Assembly (NCBI RefSeq): GCF_905220565.1
Contig: NC_059400.1
Location: 10,624,159 to 10,688,158, forward strand
Source: Melitaea cinxia
Taxonomy: Eukaryota; Arthropoda; Insecta; Lepidoptera; Nymphalidae
Direction: 5' to 3'
DNA: 64,000 nt
Part shown: one piece after another, positions 12,946-24,600 of the stretch
How positions within the stretch are numbered: the first letter of the stretch is position 1
Layout: each line of letters opens with the position of its first letter
Notes under the pieces: model-generated
Seen by the model: only the letters and a program-made list of their open reading frames with translations
What the model was told of the DNA's origin: nothing
Database searches by the model: none
Position numbers and translations under genes: made by a program

Positions 12946-13301
12946 TAAAATAATAATTGAAAAAGTCGCCTTCATGATTTTTTTAAGTGTACAGTACATA
13001 ATGTTTGAAATTGGTGTAATTTATTTAGCTATCTTTGTGTAATTATTGAATTTTTATCTTGTTCCAGCTTTTTCAATTGACTTTCTAATAGTTGTTCTTC
13101 ACGCAGGCGGCTTTTCTTGTTTTTTTTTTATTTATAATATTATTTTTAACCATTGTTATATCGCCGCAATTACATATATAACATATGTTAATTAATATAT
13201 ATAACCTATACCCATGTATTAATAACTGCGACAAACATGAGACATTACAAATTATATAGGTACTAAGGCAAACATTTTATACTGTGTATGTACTACATTA
13301 C

Positions 13302-13324
13302 ATATATATATATATATATATATA
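13302..13324. repeat. AT microsatellite
   Basis: Simple AT run of about 11 units. Confidence 0.9.
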
Positions 13325-14062
13325 CTATACTTACACTTATACTATGTACTACATGTATACACTATAATTATGTATGTATTTCATTACCCATTCTTACACA
13401 CAACTCAACCATGTAATTACATACCTAATTCATAAATAAAGTACCTAAGTATTTCGATAATTACCCACAAAAATATAGACATGTATCAAGTCACAAAGAG
13501 TATCCAAGTCAAAATAATAAAACATAATAATAAGTAGTTTACGAAATTCAATAATAGTAAGCCGAGTCACAGCAATACGATGCAGAACAAATTCAATAAA
13601 ACAAGCCAAATTCAGAAAAATAGCACTATGCGCTATATGTACTCGTAGTCAATCACAAACGAAAGATGCGAATACTAAAATATCGTCAACAATTAATAGC
13701 TGAATAGCCGGCGCACGCACACTAACAACACGACAGTCACACATAGAAAAAACGGGGCGGAGATGGCGCGGGGCGCGGTAGCGGCATGCAGCGCGACAGA
13801 AACATTTTATTCAAATACCTATTTTTGAAAAGTCTCTTCGGTACCCTTTCCTCTTAAAGCGCGCCGTGTGACAGCTGGTACGTTGTAAGGTTTTCACCAG
13901 CTGTGATCGAAGCTTTCTCAGTTCGTTGAGTTAAGAGTGGACTGATGCAACTTGTCCTACTCTTTATTATAGCGTGTGCTAAACTATAATTATTATTAAT
14001 AGAGTGTTTAATCTATAACGTGTTATTTAATTATACATAAATATCATACATTAATATAAAGT

Positions 14063-14520
14063 ACCTGGGTGACCGAGCTTAGCTCGGTATTTTTAATAAA
14101 TCGTGTTTTTTTGGAAATCATACTTAAATATGAATTACATATTGATAAAATATGAATAATATTTTCCGATTTTTACCGACATAATAATAAAAAATATGAA
14201 CTGGTTATTTAAATAAAAAATCATGAGTGCAATGAGAAAAAAAAATTATGTGGTGTCATGGGACACTACGTAGGAACGAAGTACCTTCAGATAGTATAGA
14301 AGCAACACAATTCGAAAAAAAAAATTTGTTTAATTTCATATATATACTTTCTAGTTCTTAGTTATTTTTTTGTAATTTTCTTGATTGGTTTTTAATTAAG
14401 TGCATAAAAGTATTTAGGAAATGTAGTATTTTAGAAAATAACAAATACCGTAAAATAAAGTTAATGAAACAAAACAATAATAATAATAATTCAAACTATT
14501 AAGTGAAATAAAAAACATGC
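14063..14520 (-). repeat. 3' part of a repeat with an ACCGAGCT hairpin end
   Basis: The + strand left end has GACCGAGCTTAGCTCGGT, an 8-bp-arm hairpin, followed by a segment with GTGTCATGGGACAC and ATAATAATAATTCAAAC. The same sequence occurs at 49430-49900. This copy is 5'-truncated and faces the copy at 14979-15575. Confidence 0.6.
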
Positions 14521-14978
14521 TTATGCGCATTTATATCCGTAATATATATTCGTATATAAAATTACATAAATAATTAAAAAAAAGTTTATTAGTATTATTA
14601 TAGGTAATTTTTATTAATCAATTCTTATCATTAAATTCTATTACTGAAACTATTGGCTTGTGGTATCTATATATAATAAGATATATATGCTTGCGATTAT
14701 ATTTTGCCCAAATATATTAAAAAAATAATATCAATAATAGTATCATATCTCGTTGTCGATTCTTTTGGATTGTTGTTAATACGAAAGTTTAATTTTTCTA
14801 AAAAAATGTTTTTAGTGGTTCTGATTTTTCATCTGCAAAATTGACGTTAAAGTTACCAGACACAATTATCGGAAGCTGATGGAAATTTTCACCAAGTATT
14901 CAGAAACCTTTTTAGTATATTCTTTAAGTGCTCGATGGATGAAATGTTTAACATTGTCAGTTTTCATATTTGGTGAAA

Positions 14979-15575
14979 TCTAATACTATTAAACGAGCAA
15001 TTCTTGTGTATATATATAATCTGGATCTTAGAAACGACTCCAACGATTTTCATTAAATTTAGTATGCAGGGGATTTGGGGGGAGATAAATAAATCTAGCT
15101 AGGATTCATTTTTAGAAAATGTCGTTTTATCCCAGTTTTTAGACAATGAAAATTTGGCTACAATATCTCTAGAATACGAAGTTAAATTTCGCATTTGTCA
15201 ATAAAGTGTAATAGCTGAGGTGGGAAATCGACCAGATCGCGATCTATCGAAAATATGATGAGAGATTTGAACCGTGATCTTTACGGATCACGGTTCAAAT
15301 CCTCAAATTGCCAGATCGATTATTATAATTTATTTTTTTTTCTAATTGAACTCGTTATTTTTTATTTAAATAGCCAGTTCTTATTTTTAAGTATTATGTA
15401 GGTAAAATCGAAAAATATTATTCATATTTTATCATTATTATTTTTTAATTTATTTTTTATTTTTTATATTTATTTATTTTTTTATTATTTCGGTAAAAAA
15501 AAAATATTATTCATATTTTATAAACATGTAATTCGTATTTAAATATTATTTCCGAAACACGATTTGTTGGAGTGC
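14979..15575 (+). repeat. same repeat in opposite orientation, with tRNA-like box
   Basis: Starts A|TCTAATACTATTAAACGAGC, as a Helitron would. It contains AATAGCTGAGGTGGGAAATC (15212-15231), close to a Pol III A box, and GGTTCAAATCC (15293-15303), close to a B box. A 16-bp-arm hairpin (15264-15301) covers the B box. The AT-rich tail (15340-15575) is the reverse complement of 14090-14230. Confidence 0.55.
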
Positions 15576-17269
15576 CTATCAGTTTTTGAGAAGCAATTAC
15601 TCTCAATCTTGTAATTTTGTATTTAGTATCAATTTTTATACTACCGGCATTTTTATTTTTTTATTTTATATATTGCCTTTGTTACACATCGTGCGTTACT
15701 TCATTATTAAAAAATACTTCATCGCAACCGGCAAACCATTATAATGATAAAAATAAAATAAATAATGTATAAGATATGTAGTGTAGCATACTTATTATGG
15801 GCACAATTACATACATTATTATGTACACATTACATTACAGTAATCTGCCTTCTTTATTGCAAATGCAGTACTTGCAAAATGGTGGTTTGGAGATAAAAAC
15901 ACGATAAACATATTTCTTAATCTTATTATCACAATAAAATTTTTGTTTTTTAATTCGTATTTATAATCAATCTACAAAACTTGTTTCAGAAACAATTTTT
16001 ACTTTAGTTTTTAAATATATTATCATAATTAAATTATTAAATTATTTATAATTGTTTTATAATATATTATTTTAATTTTTATTATTTTGGAATATATTAT
16101 TTTTCACTCATCAAGTCATTATTCTTTTAAAATATACAATCTCAACAAACAACTATTTAAAATATTTTTATAGAAACACTAGCTGACCCCGCAAACGTTC
16201 TTTTGATATATGTTTTTTTTAACCTGCTTAATCCCCCCCCCCTATAACTTAGGGGTATGATAAATAGATGTTGTTCGATTCTTAGACCTATCCGATATGC
16301 ACACAAAATTTCATGAGAATCGGTCAAGGCGTTTCGAAGGATTTTAACTACAAACATCGCGACACGAGAATTTTATATATGAGATAAATGAAATTAAAAA
16401 TATATAGTCAACTTCCAAAATCTATTGGTCTACCATTCTAAATTATAGTATCGAAACTAAATTATATGTTAGAGTTATTATCACGATCAAGATGGATTCA
16501 TTGTTAATTATTAATGTAAACTGTCTCATAAATTTTGCTTCAGGAACATTATTATTTAATACTACTAAAAATATAGTAATGGTGTTGTACTGCATTTGGC
16601 TTTAGTTAGTATTTGTTGCAAAAAACTTATAGTGCATAATCTTAATTAAAAATATGTAGTCAACTTCCAAAATCTATTGGTCTACAATTCTGAATTATAG
16701 TATCGATTACTGCAGATACAATTAGTAGGGCAGAGTTGTTTAAATAATATGAATTATTAACCATGTACATTAATATTTATAAACTAATACTTACGTATTT
16801 AATTTTGCGCTTATTAATTATTAACTATTATCACTGGCAGTTTCATTTGTCACTTGTCAGTTCACTTGCCATTGTTACTATATTTGTCCGTATTTATGCA
16901 AAAAGGAACCACCCAGCAAAAACGAACTTCTGAGATATCAAAGGATTTACAAAAACACGTGCAGCTCGGTTAGATGAAGCAAAATTAATATATATTTTAT
17001 TTAAATTCATGGATAAATTACTAATTAAAGTATGTGTATACAAATTTGGTCTGAATACTCTTCAACTTTCTAGATAATTAAGAAAATCTGCAAGTGGTTC
17101 CTTTTAACATGTACTAGTTGATAGCTTTTCTTATATGCGAAAAAGAACCACACTCCAGGGATTTCCTGATACAAATGAAACTATGTATTTATAATATCGT
17201 AATATAGCTTTCATTACAAAAATATATATTAAATTATGCATATAGATACGTTTATTCGACGTTATCAAC
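15576..17269. other. AT-rich intergenic, one Helitron, otherwise nothing recognised
   Basis: Apart from the Helitron at 16179-16384, I see a duplicated segment GTCAACTTCCAAAATCTATT at 16407 and 16658, about 250 bp apart, pointing to a local duplication or two copies of a small repeat. Confidence 0.45.
16179..16384 (-). mobile_element. short Helitron, second family
   Basis: On the minus strand it starts A|TCTCATATATAAAATTC and ends GCGGGGTCAGCTAG|T. Inside are the family segments AAATTTTGTGTGCATATC and a C/G homopolymer next to TATAACTTAGGGG. Length 206 bp. Relatives of the same family are at 19374-21200 and 40493-40804. Confidence 0.68.
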
Positions 17270-17560
17270 AAATTAGATTTCGAAATCCACCGTATCTATT
17301 CCATCTATATCGTCTTCTATTGCATCACTAATGAGACCATTATAAAATAAAAAAAACTCTTTGCATCTTGTGTAAAGAGATGTAATATGGATTGAATATC
17401 GGCTAGTTTCGCTGGTGATACTGGCTTCCCTAACGGCCACAGGAGAACTAAATATTCCGTCAAGATAACAGCTGGTAGCCGCAAACAGCGATTCGGTGGT
17501 AGAAAAGTGATGGCGGATCCAAATTGTGCAATTTTAAATGCTCGCAACTCAAATATATTA
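17270..17560 (-). pseudogene. unidentified transposon-like protein C-terminus joined to a CR1 scrap
   Basis: Minus strand 17440-17340 reads LLWPLGKPVSPAKLADIQSI, and after a shift in the A/T run near 17340-17355 continues FYNGLISDAIEDDIDG to a stop near 17270. The pattern (KP-S-KL-DI-S-L, then FY) resembles the end of a repeat-encoded protein common in insect genomes; I cannot name the family. Upstream, 17479-17560 matches the HNLVPPSPFYHR part of the LINE at 20.3 kb. Inverted AAAAGGAACCAC and GTGGTTCCTTTT at 16900-16911 and 17096-17107 may belong to the same element. Confidence 0.4.
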
Positions 17561-17719
17561 TATATTATATTGTTTATGTTTTATATTATAAATAGTATTA
17601 TATTGTCGTACAATTTCAATTAAGTCATCAATTTTTAAAAGCGAAATAAACTATTATTTTACAATTTACGTAAATAAACAAGCGACTCTAACGCATTATA
17701 ACACAACACTGTTCACATT

Positions 17720-17830
17720 AATCTGACGTGTCGTGATGGTGCCGTTTCAGCACCCCCCGCAACCCACTTATTGGACGCGAATCGGGATCGGTTCTGATGC
17801 GAGACATCAGAAGCCATCACGACATGACGC
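17720..17830. other. inverted-repeat cluster
   Basis: TGTCGTGATGG (17729-17739) pairs with CCATCACGACA (17814-17824), and CTGATG/CATCAG (17793-17809) forms an inner hairpin. GC-rich for the neighbourhood; function unknown. Confidence 0.4.
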
Positions 17831-18844
17831 AAGACAGCAATGTAAACGTCATCCAAATTGTATGATACCGATTCTGACGATACGACAGTCAAATATAAAT
17901 CCGCCTTTATAAGGCAAATAGGGATGTGGTGATTATATTTTTAGAGGTGAATTAGTATAAGTGAATGAACAAAATGAACGATTAAATAGGGCGTGTCCTT
18001 TACCTATATTAAAAATTTTCACGAACTACAATTTGTTAATAAGTTATAAAACAATGTTACCGTAAAGCGATTTGTTATTAAGTTTATTTATTTATTTATT
18101 TTACAGGAAAACTTACAGCTAAATAACATGGATTTAAATATACAAATAGGTATAGGTATACAAGTAAACTTAAATATAGGACAGACACGTGCACTAATGC
18201 GCTAACACAAGACTAGAGGATTATAGAAAAAAAATAAAAATAAAAATTTGATTCCCTAAACCAACAGCCTACCTATGGTTGAAAAACTGATCGCCCATAA
18301 GATTAAGTTGTTAAATATTGTTTGTTATTTTTTATGTTAAGTGAAAAAAAGTGCTTACAAAGTATAACAAATGTCAATCTTTTATAGTAGTCTTTATTGT
18401 AAATGTTTTATTTTATATTATGAATGTTTCTGAATATCAATTTCACCCTGAACATTTTTAACGCTAGCCCATTTAATATAAAATAACTTTGCCTTTTATA
18501 AAGATGCTAGATTATTTTTTTTTTCATAATTCTGTACCTCTGCTAATTCTCAACAAAAATATTCAATATATTATCAGGTTTTAAATAATTTCAACAATAT
18601 TTGAATATAAAATGAATTTTACTTCTCATCTATGGCTTATTAGTTATTGTTCATTCATTTGCTCTTTGTGTCACTTTACTAAATAACACTATTACTTTAA
18701 TTTTCTGTGGTCGGAAGTACGCCATATTTATTTAACATTTAGGAGACCTCTAAAAAATGGACTATACAAATAGACGTTACACCCCAACGATAGCTATTTT
18801 AATTTATTATTATACAAAAAAAAAAAAAAAACGTCAAACCTTTA

Positions 18845-19316
18845 TAACTGTAAATGTTAAATGAGTTCGGTTTTACATACGTCATATTATACAGTCGTGT
18901 GACTGATATTACGTCACTTCCGTTATATATTTTTCGTACCGTTTTAGTCTTACATTTTTTTCAGTTCGGTCGCCCAGCAAAATCTCTATCTCTCCCAAGC
19001 CTGCCGTAAGGAACTTCGTTCCAAAAAAGGGAAAAAAATCGATCTGGATATGGTGATTTGAACCGTGGTCTTCCCGGTTGATTTCCCACCCGAGCTATTA
19101 ATAATTGTGAAATTTACCTTCGTATTCTAACGATATCGTAGCCATTTATTGCATTGCCTAAAAACAGGGATAAAATACATTTTCTAAAAATGAATCCTTT
19201 TCTATATCGATTTATCGCACCCGAAATCCCCTGCATACTAAATGCCGACGACGAACGAGCCGGTTCCGAGATTCAGATTATATATATACAAGAATTGCTC
19301 GTTTAATAGTACAAGA
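18845..19316 (-). repeat. same repeat, minus strand, with tRNA-like box
   Basis: On the minus strand it starts A|TCTTGTACTATTAAACGAGC at 19316. It holds AATAGCTCGGGTGGGAAATC and, about 25 bp later, GGTTCAAATCACC, the tRNA-like A and B box pair, then TTCCTTACGGCAGGCTTGGG and the ACGTAATATCAGTCACACGAC segment. Truncated on its 3' side. Confidence 0.55.
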
Positions 19317-19600
19317 TTTGTTTGTGCTTGGCGCTGAATAAATGAATTATGTGAATAAAGTGTTACAGTGTTATCTAATATATAAAATTTTCATGTCGCG
19401 GTGTTTGTAGTTAAACTCCTCCGAAACGGCTTGACCGATTCTCATGAAATTTTGTGTGCATATCGGGTAGGTGTGAAAATCGAACAACATATATTTTTCA
19501 TACCCCTAAGTTAAGGGGGGGGGGATTAAGAGGGTTAATAAAATATTATGAAATTTTGTGTGCATATCAGGTAGGTCAGAGAATCGGCCAACATCTATAT

Positions 19601-21123
19601 GGTAAAACCGGGAGAGATGCCGCAGTGGGATAAATGCCTCATGTTCTAAAAACCTAACATCCCGAACTCACAAATAAAAATTAATCACATAAGTAGGAGT
19701 CGAAGACACCCCGTACCTCAGATATCCACAGATATTCGTATGGCAAGGACGCGTTTGGATCGTGTGTGTAATTTTCTCCGTGGCGAAATTTAAAAACACG
19801 TCAAAGTTTTAAAGGTTAGTATTTAAGGTTGTATAATTTTATAAATAGTAATAAATTCCTTTATATTTTTTATCACATCTATATACTGGGTCATTGAGTC
19901 TGCATATAGTTGTAATTAGATGCTATTTTGTTTATAATTTATTTAAAAAATACGTGGGCATCTATCCCAATCACAAAGGATAGTTGCCCTGATTTTTTGA
20001 GGTATAGGTTAGGGGCATCTATCCCTTCACCATATACGGAGTAAGTTTATAGACTAGCGCTTGGCCGCGATCTCACCTGATGGTAAGTGAAGATGCAGCC
20101 TAAGATAGTGCGCGCTTGCCTAGAAGATGCCCATTCACTCTTGATTTGAAAATACCCAAGTTGTAATTATTTGGAAAAACGGAAGCCGGAAGGGCATTCC
20201 AAATTTTTGTGGTGCGTATTAAGAAATAGGAAGCAAAACGCTTAGTGCGAGATCGTGGGATTTCAACTACGTAGCGGTGCACACTCAAGCGATGCCTAGC
20301 GGTTCGGTGGTAGAATGGTGATGGTGGAACCAAATTGTGCAGCTCTTGGGCACACTCTCCGAAATATATTCTGTAAAATACAGACAGACAGGCAACCTTG
20401 CGCCGATGCTCAAGACTTTGTAGTCTAGAGTTAAGAGTTTTTATGTATTTAGGTATATTTATGTTTGGATGTTTTACTGATTCTAGCAGAACTATGCCAC
20501 GAAAATATAAAAGAAAGGAAGAAATGTGAGCTCGAGTATGTTCTTGGACTATAGAAAACCTACAGTCAGCTTTCGATGAGAAAGTATGATTGTGCAATGT
20601 GCATGTTGATACTTGATATGAATATTTTAGACCAACAATTAAGATTTTATACTTTTGTTGAATATATGCTTGTAAAATTTAATTAAATTTATTATATATA
20701 TATATATATAAATTTAATCTATTATATCTTATTCTAATTATAACAATTAAAAGATATAAAAAAACACAAAAATTTTTTCATTGCTATGGCCCATGTTTCT
20801 TGGAGACAATCGATGTTTTAGGAGTAGCCTAACCTAACATTTGGTTTTTGGTTTTTCGTTTACACGGTTTAAAGGGCATCTATCCTACTCACTATTTTTA
20901 TGGTGAGGCAACTATCCATATAGGTAGGCATCTATCCTCAAAAAAAAGGGTTCACGAAAAGCTAATTTCTGCTTAATCTGCATTGGCTAGGTTGAAAAAA
21001 AATAGTCATAATTCAACATAAAGGATTGAGCTAGCTACATTAATAAAAATTATTCGTATAAAAGTCATATTTTTAAAATTAGGTGGCTATTTCAAAAAGT
21101 GAGGCATCTATCCCGGTTTTACC
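19601..21123. mobile_element. DNA transposon with TIRs and repeated GGCATCTATCC motifs
   Basis: Ends are inverted copies of GGTAAAACCGGGAxAGATGCC (19601-19621 and 21103-21123, one mismatch), flanked by CTAT on both sides. The motif GGCATCTATCC or close variants recurs inside on both sides (near 19956, 20015, 20877, 20929 and the right end), as subterminal transposase-binding repeats do. No transposase remains. A CR1-like LINE fragment (20040-20640) is nested within. Superfamily not determined. Confidence 0.6.
20040..20640 (-). mobile_element. CR1-like LINE 3' fragment nested in a TIR element
   Basis: The minus-strand reading from 20597 to 20100 codes 165 residues ending IRTTKIWNALPASVFPNNYN and GHLLGKRALS, the C-terminal tail of lepidopteran CR1/Jockey-like reverse transcriptase proteins. 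It is followed by a 3' untranslated tail (about 20040-20099) that contains the common CACCTGATGGTAAGTGA segment on the + strand. No catalytic RT motif is included, so it is strongly 5'-truncated. It has no stop within the 165 residues, so it is fairly young. A short relative lies at 17479-17560. Confidence 0.75.
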
Positions 21124-21330
21124 CTATTTCATTCCCCTAAGTTATAGGGGGGGGGAGGTTAATAAAATATATGGAAAACAACGTTTGCGGGGTCAGCTAG
21201 TAATAAATATAAAATATCATTTTTACGTTTCTGTCATTACGAGTAAAGTTTTTTACCCACATTACGGTAACCTATTGCAATCCACTGCTGGACATAGGGC
21301 TCCCAAAAATCGCACCAGACATTGTAGATA

Positions 21331-22581
21331 CGAGGGGCGGCTGAAAACTTCTGAGCCTAGGGTACTTGCAGTCGTACTATTTACTTGTCCGGTGGGTCAC
21401 TATTTGAACGACATCTACCCACTATATAAGCGAAGTTTCACGTCATTAGCTTCATTAGGCTTTGAGTAATTGAACCGTAAACATCACCATGTCTGAGTCA
21501 TCACTGCACTTAACGAAGTTTGAGCATCGCGCCGTCATCAAATTCCTCGTTAAAACGGGGAAAACAGCAAAAGAAATTTTTGAAGAAACTTCTAGTGTAT
21601 ACGGAGAATCTGGACCGTCCTCAGCCACGGTTAAACGATGGACACGCCTATTCCAACAAGGCAGAGAGACTCTGGAAGATGACCCCCGCTCGGGTCGGCC
21701 GGACACCGCAGTCACCGATGAAAACATCGAAAAAGTAAAAAAAAAATGTACTGGACGATCGCCGAATAAAATTGTGGCAGATAGCAGAAGAGCTTGGCTT
21801 TAGTAAGGAACGAGTTGGAGATATTATGCACAATCATTTGCATATGAATAAAGTCAGTGCGCGTTGGGTGCCAAAAATGCTCACGCCACTTGACAAGCAG
21901 CGGCGCGTTGAAACTTCTGAAGAGTTTTTAGACTTGTGCAAGGATAATTTGGAAAAAATTTGTACTCGTATTGTCACTGTTGATGAAACGTGGATCCGAC
22001 AATATGACCCAGAACCAAAGCAGGAGTCAATGCAGTTCATAGAGAAGGGGGAAAGACCGCCGAAAAAGTTCAAGGTGGAAAAACCGGCTTCCAAACTCAT
22101 GGCCACCTTCCAAAAAAAACTACAATGAATGCAGAGTATTATGCTGGGCTTTTAAAAAAATTTCGCGAAGCCATTGTCGAAAAAAGAAGAGGTAAAATCA
22201 GCAAAGGAATTTTGTTTTTGCAAGACAACGCGCCGGTTCACACGGCGCGCATTGCGAGGCAAGCCTTGCGAGAAACTGGCTTCGATGAAGTAAATCACCC
22301 TCCCTATAGTCCAGATCTGGCACCTAGCGATTTTTTTTTTTAAATTTGAAAAAAGACTTACGGGGACGAAGATTTGGGGACGATGAAGAGATGAAGGTGG
22401 CCGTTAATGAACATTTTCTAGCCAAAGACGCGGGTTACTTTTTATGAGGGATACAAGCCCTCTATAAAAGATGTCAAAGGTGCATTGAAGTCCAGGGGGG
22501 CTATATTAAAAAATAAATTTTATTTAGATTTTTATCTAGACTCTTAATGCCCTAGGCTCAGAACTTTTCAGCCGCCCCTCG
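21331..22581 (+). mobile_element. mariner element with intact ends and broken transposase
   Basis: Inverted repeats of about 33 bp with one mismatch, beginning CGAGGGGCGGCTGAAAA, lie between TA duplications (21329-21330, 22582-22583). The length of 1251 bp is typical of mariner. It sits about 130 bp right of a Helitron end in the upstream intergenic region. Good ends around a dead gene mean it could still be moved by a transposase made elsewhere. Confidence 0.93.
21489..22343 (+). pseudogene. mariner transposase pseudogene (DD34D)
   Basis: Three pieces in shifted frames make up one mariner transposase. The first (21489 to about 21740) is the helix-turn-helix N-terminus. A shift in the A-run near 21738-21747 moves the frame to the second piece (about 21740-22110), which holds the first catalytic Asp in VTVDETW. 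A small deletion near 22105-22125 removes the stretch normally between MAT(V)FWD and NAEYY and shifts to the third piece, with LQDNAPVHTA and SPDLAPSDFFF. The last two Asp are separated by 34 residues (DD34D). A T-run near 22327-22342 shifts the frame again before the C-terminus. Confidence 0.9.
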
Positions 22582-22583
22582 TA

Positions 22584-23535
22584 CACGTATTTGCATCAAA
22601 ATACTATTTAAAAAATGTGTTGTACACTCTCATAACTAATATGCGTTATCGTTATGACTCATGGTACAGTTCGTGAAATATGTATTTTTAATGATACGAT
22701 TTGACCTCGAAAATTGACCTGCATATACGTAAATAACTTTTTTTTTTAAATTAATTCAGCCTATAACATATCACTACTGAATACAGGCATCTTTGTTTAA
22801 TAACTTATTTAAAGCATACATAATTATAATAGTTGTACATTGTTTTTATATATTTTTGTATCCGTTATTTATTTGAATTTTTACGTACCTATATAAAATT
22901 TTAAGTGAATTCGTCGACTAAATATAGTATAGATAGTGATCCTATTATTATCAATTTTTATATTTTTTGTATAGAACAAAACAAGAGATATACCCGAAAT
23001 TGAGTGTAGTATTCACAATGTACAAAGATTTGAATGGATATTAATACGTAGCCTAAAATTCATAACTATTAAAATATTTTCAGGACATGCTACATTTTAC
23101 ATTCATATCGGAGACAGTAAAAAAATTAAAATCGGTTTTGCTGATTCAAGATTTATACGATGGAGAAGTCGTAATAATGTTAGAAAAACTAATACGTATA
23201 ATTTCAGGGTTAAAAAGTAGTGCATGTGCGTACACCTACCTGGTAGTCTAAACATTAATTACGGATGTAGTAATTATATAATTAGATTAAAAAATGTAAA
23301 TAATTTATTTAAAAGTAGGTTATACAATTCGTGTTAATCTTATACCTAATTATTTCGTTTTGGTGACACAAACTACTACAAGATACTGATTTAACTAAAA
23401 AAAGCTAAATAAATAGGTACACGAAAGCCCATGTTTAATTAAGTCCGAAATTTTTCAATGTGAATGGTTAAATATCAAAATTCTAATAATAACATTGAAT
23501 TCCTGTGAATGATTAATAAGATTCCGCTCTAATAG

Positions 23536-23537
<2 letters not shown>
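22584..23537. other. intergenic, nothing recognised
   Basis: AT-rich, no open frame above background. Confidence 0.5.

Positions 23538-23577
<40 letters not shown>
23538..23577. repeat. AT microsatellite
   Basis: Simple AT run of about 20 units. Confidence 0.95.
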
Positions 23578-23578
<1 letters not shown>

Positions 23579-23584
23579 TTTCTG

Positions 23585-24180
23585 CCGTCCGTCAGGGACG
23601 ACTTATCTATGGCTTCTATAGGATCTTATGAACGAAACCACCCTTGTAGTTAAAACTTATTAAATAATAGCTGTTCCCCGCGGTTTAACCTGCATTTATT
23701 TGTGGAAAATATAGTCTATAGCCTTCCTTGCTAAAAAGGGCTATCCAACACAAAAAGAATTTTTTGATTCGACCATTATTTCCTGATAGATATTAGTATA
23801 GACTAGATGTATAGATTTGCTCTCAACGATTTTCATGTTTAATAGAAAACGTTTGGTTTTTTTTTTCGTATCTATCTGGGCGGTAGGTACTCTGGCACGG
23901 TAATCCCTTTTTTCCCCGTGTAAATCTGATTTCGCGGCAATCCGCGATAAAAAGTAGTAATTATATACTATATATGTTGCTCCACAACCTCCTCTATCGT
24001 CAAGTCCAAGTCCTATAAAAATCAGCCATTCTGAGTTCAGCCGCATTCAGCCGTTCCGAAGCCCAGACAAACAGACACAGACAAAAAAATTAAAATCATT
24101 TGTTCTTGTTTTAGTATCGTGTAAATAACTATATGTACTTGAAAAACAGTTATGTTGAAATAACAGGCGGATACTTCAAT
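23585..24180 (+). repeat. interspersed repeat, copy 1
   Basis: Shares with 55905-56435 the segments AGAAAACGTTTGGTT, TTCGTATCTATCTGGGCGGT and TTCCGAAGxxxxGCCC-like text before ACAAACAGACA. Non-coding; possibly an old LINE or Helitron remnant. The 101-codon ORF on its minus strand is not a gene. Confidence 0.5.
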
Positions 24181-24489
24181 GTTATTTATATGTAACACCA
24201 CAGAAACCACAAACCAAAAAAAGGGCTAAGATAAATAAAAAATTAAGGCTTCGAAGACACTCTATTCACCAATACGTAATTTTTTTATTACCAAATTAGT
24301 TAATTATAGTTAATGCAAAGCACAACACATTTAAGTCGCCATATTCATTCATTTAATTACAGTTAACGGTAATTGCAATTGATGTCGGATGGATACTTTG
24401 AAGAAGCAATATTCCACCCTATACCTAATGGAACCCTTTGCAGGGTGATAAAATATGAAAAAAACTTTGAAATATATATAAATTGTAAA

Positions 24490-24600
24490 TAAATATATAC
24501 TCGACTAGACACCTAGACTCAGAGGTGGCAATCGAACCAACAACCTCCTGAGCAGAAAGCAGAGTCACTGCAAACTGTACCATTGTACTAGTCATCATTG
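24490..24600 (-). repeat. tRNA-derived SINE head
   Basis: Decayed copy of the SINE at 39895; GGTTCGATTGCC B-box variant at 24527-24538 on the minus strand and GCAGAAAGCAGAGTCACTGC on the plus strand. Confidence 0.62.

Larger units (their letters stand above)
9182..13857. mobile_element. possible TTAA-bordered element, 4.7 kb
   Basis: TTAAGAGGAAAGGGTACCG at 9182-9200 occurs as an exact 19-bp reverse complement at 13839-13857. TTAA at both outer edges is the piggyBac target. No piggyBac transposase is visible; the inside holds a foldback (9220-9529), a LINE fragment, an AACCGACTTC repeat and a retroposon tail, which would have to be later insertions. The two ends could instead be independent copies of one repeat end. 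Confidence 0.35.
19374..21200 (+). mobile_element. short Helitron carrying a 1.5 kb nested insertion
   Basis: Starts A|TCTAATATATAAAATTTTC at 19374 and ends GCGGGGTCAGCTAG|T at 21200. Without the inserted TIR element (19601-21123) the Helitron is about 300 bp, like its relatives. The insertion falls in the CATCTATxTTTCAT segment of the family. Confidence 0.72.
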
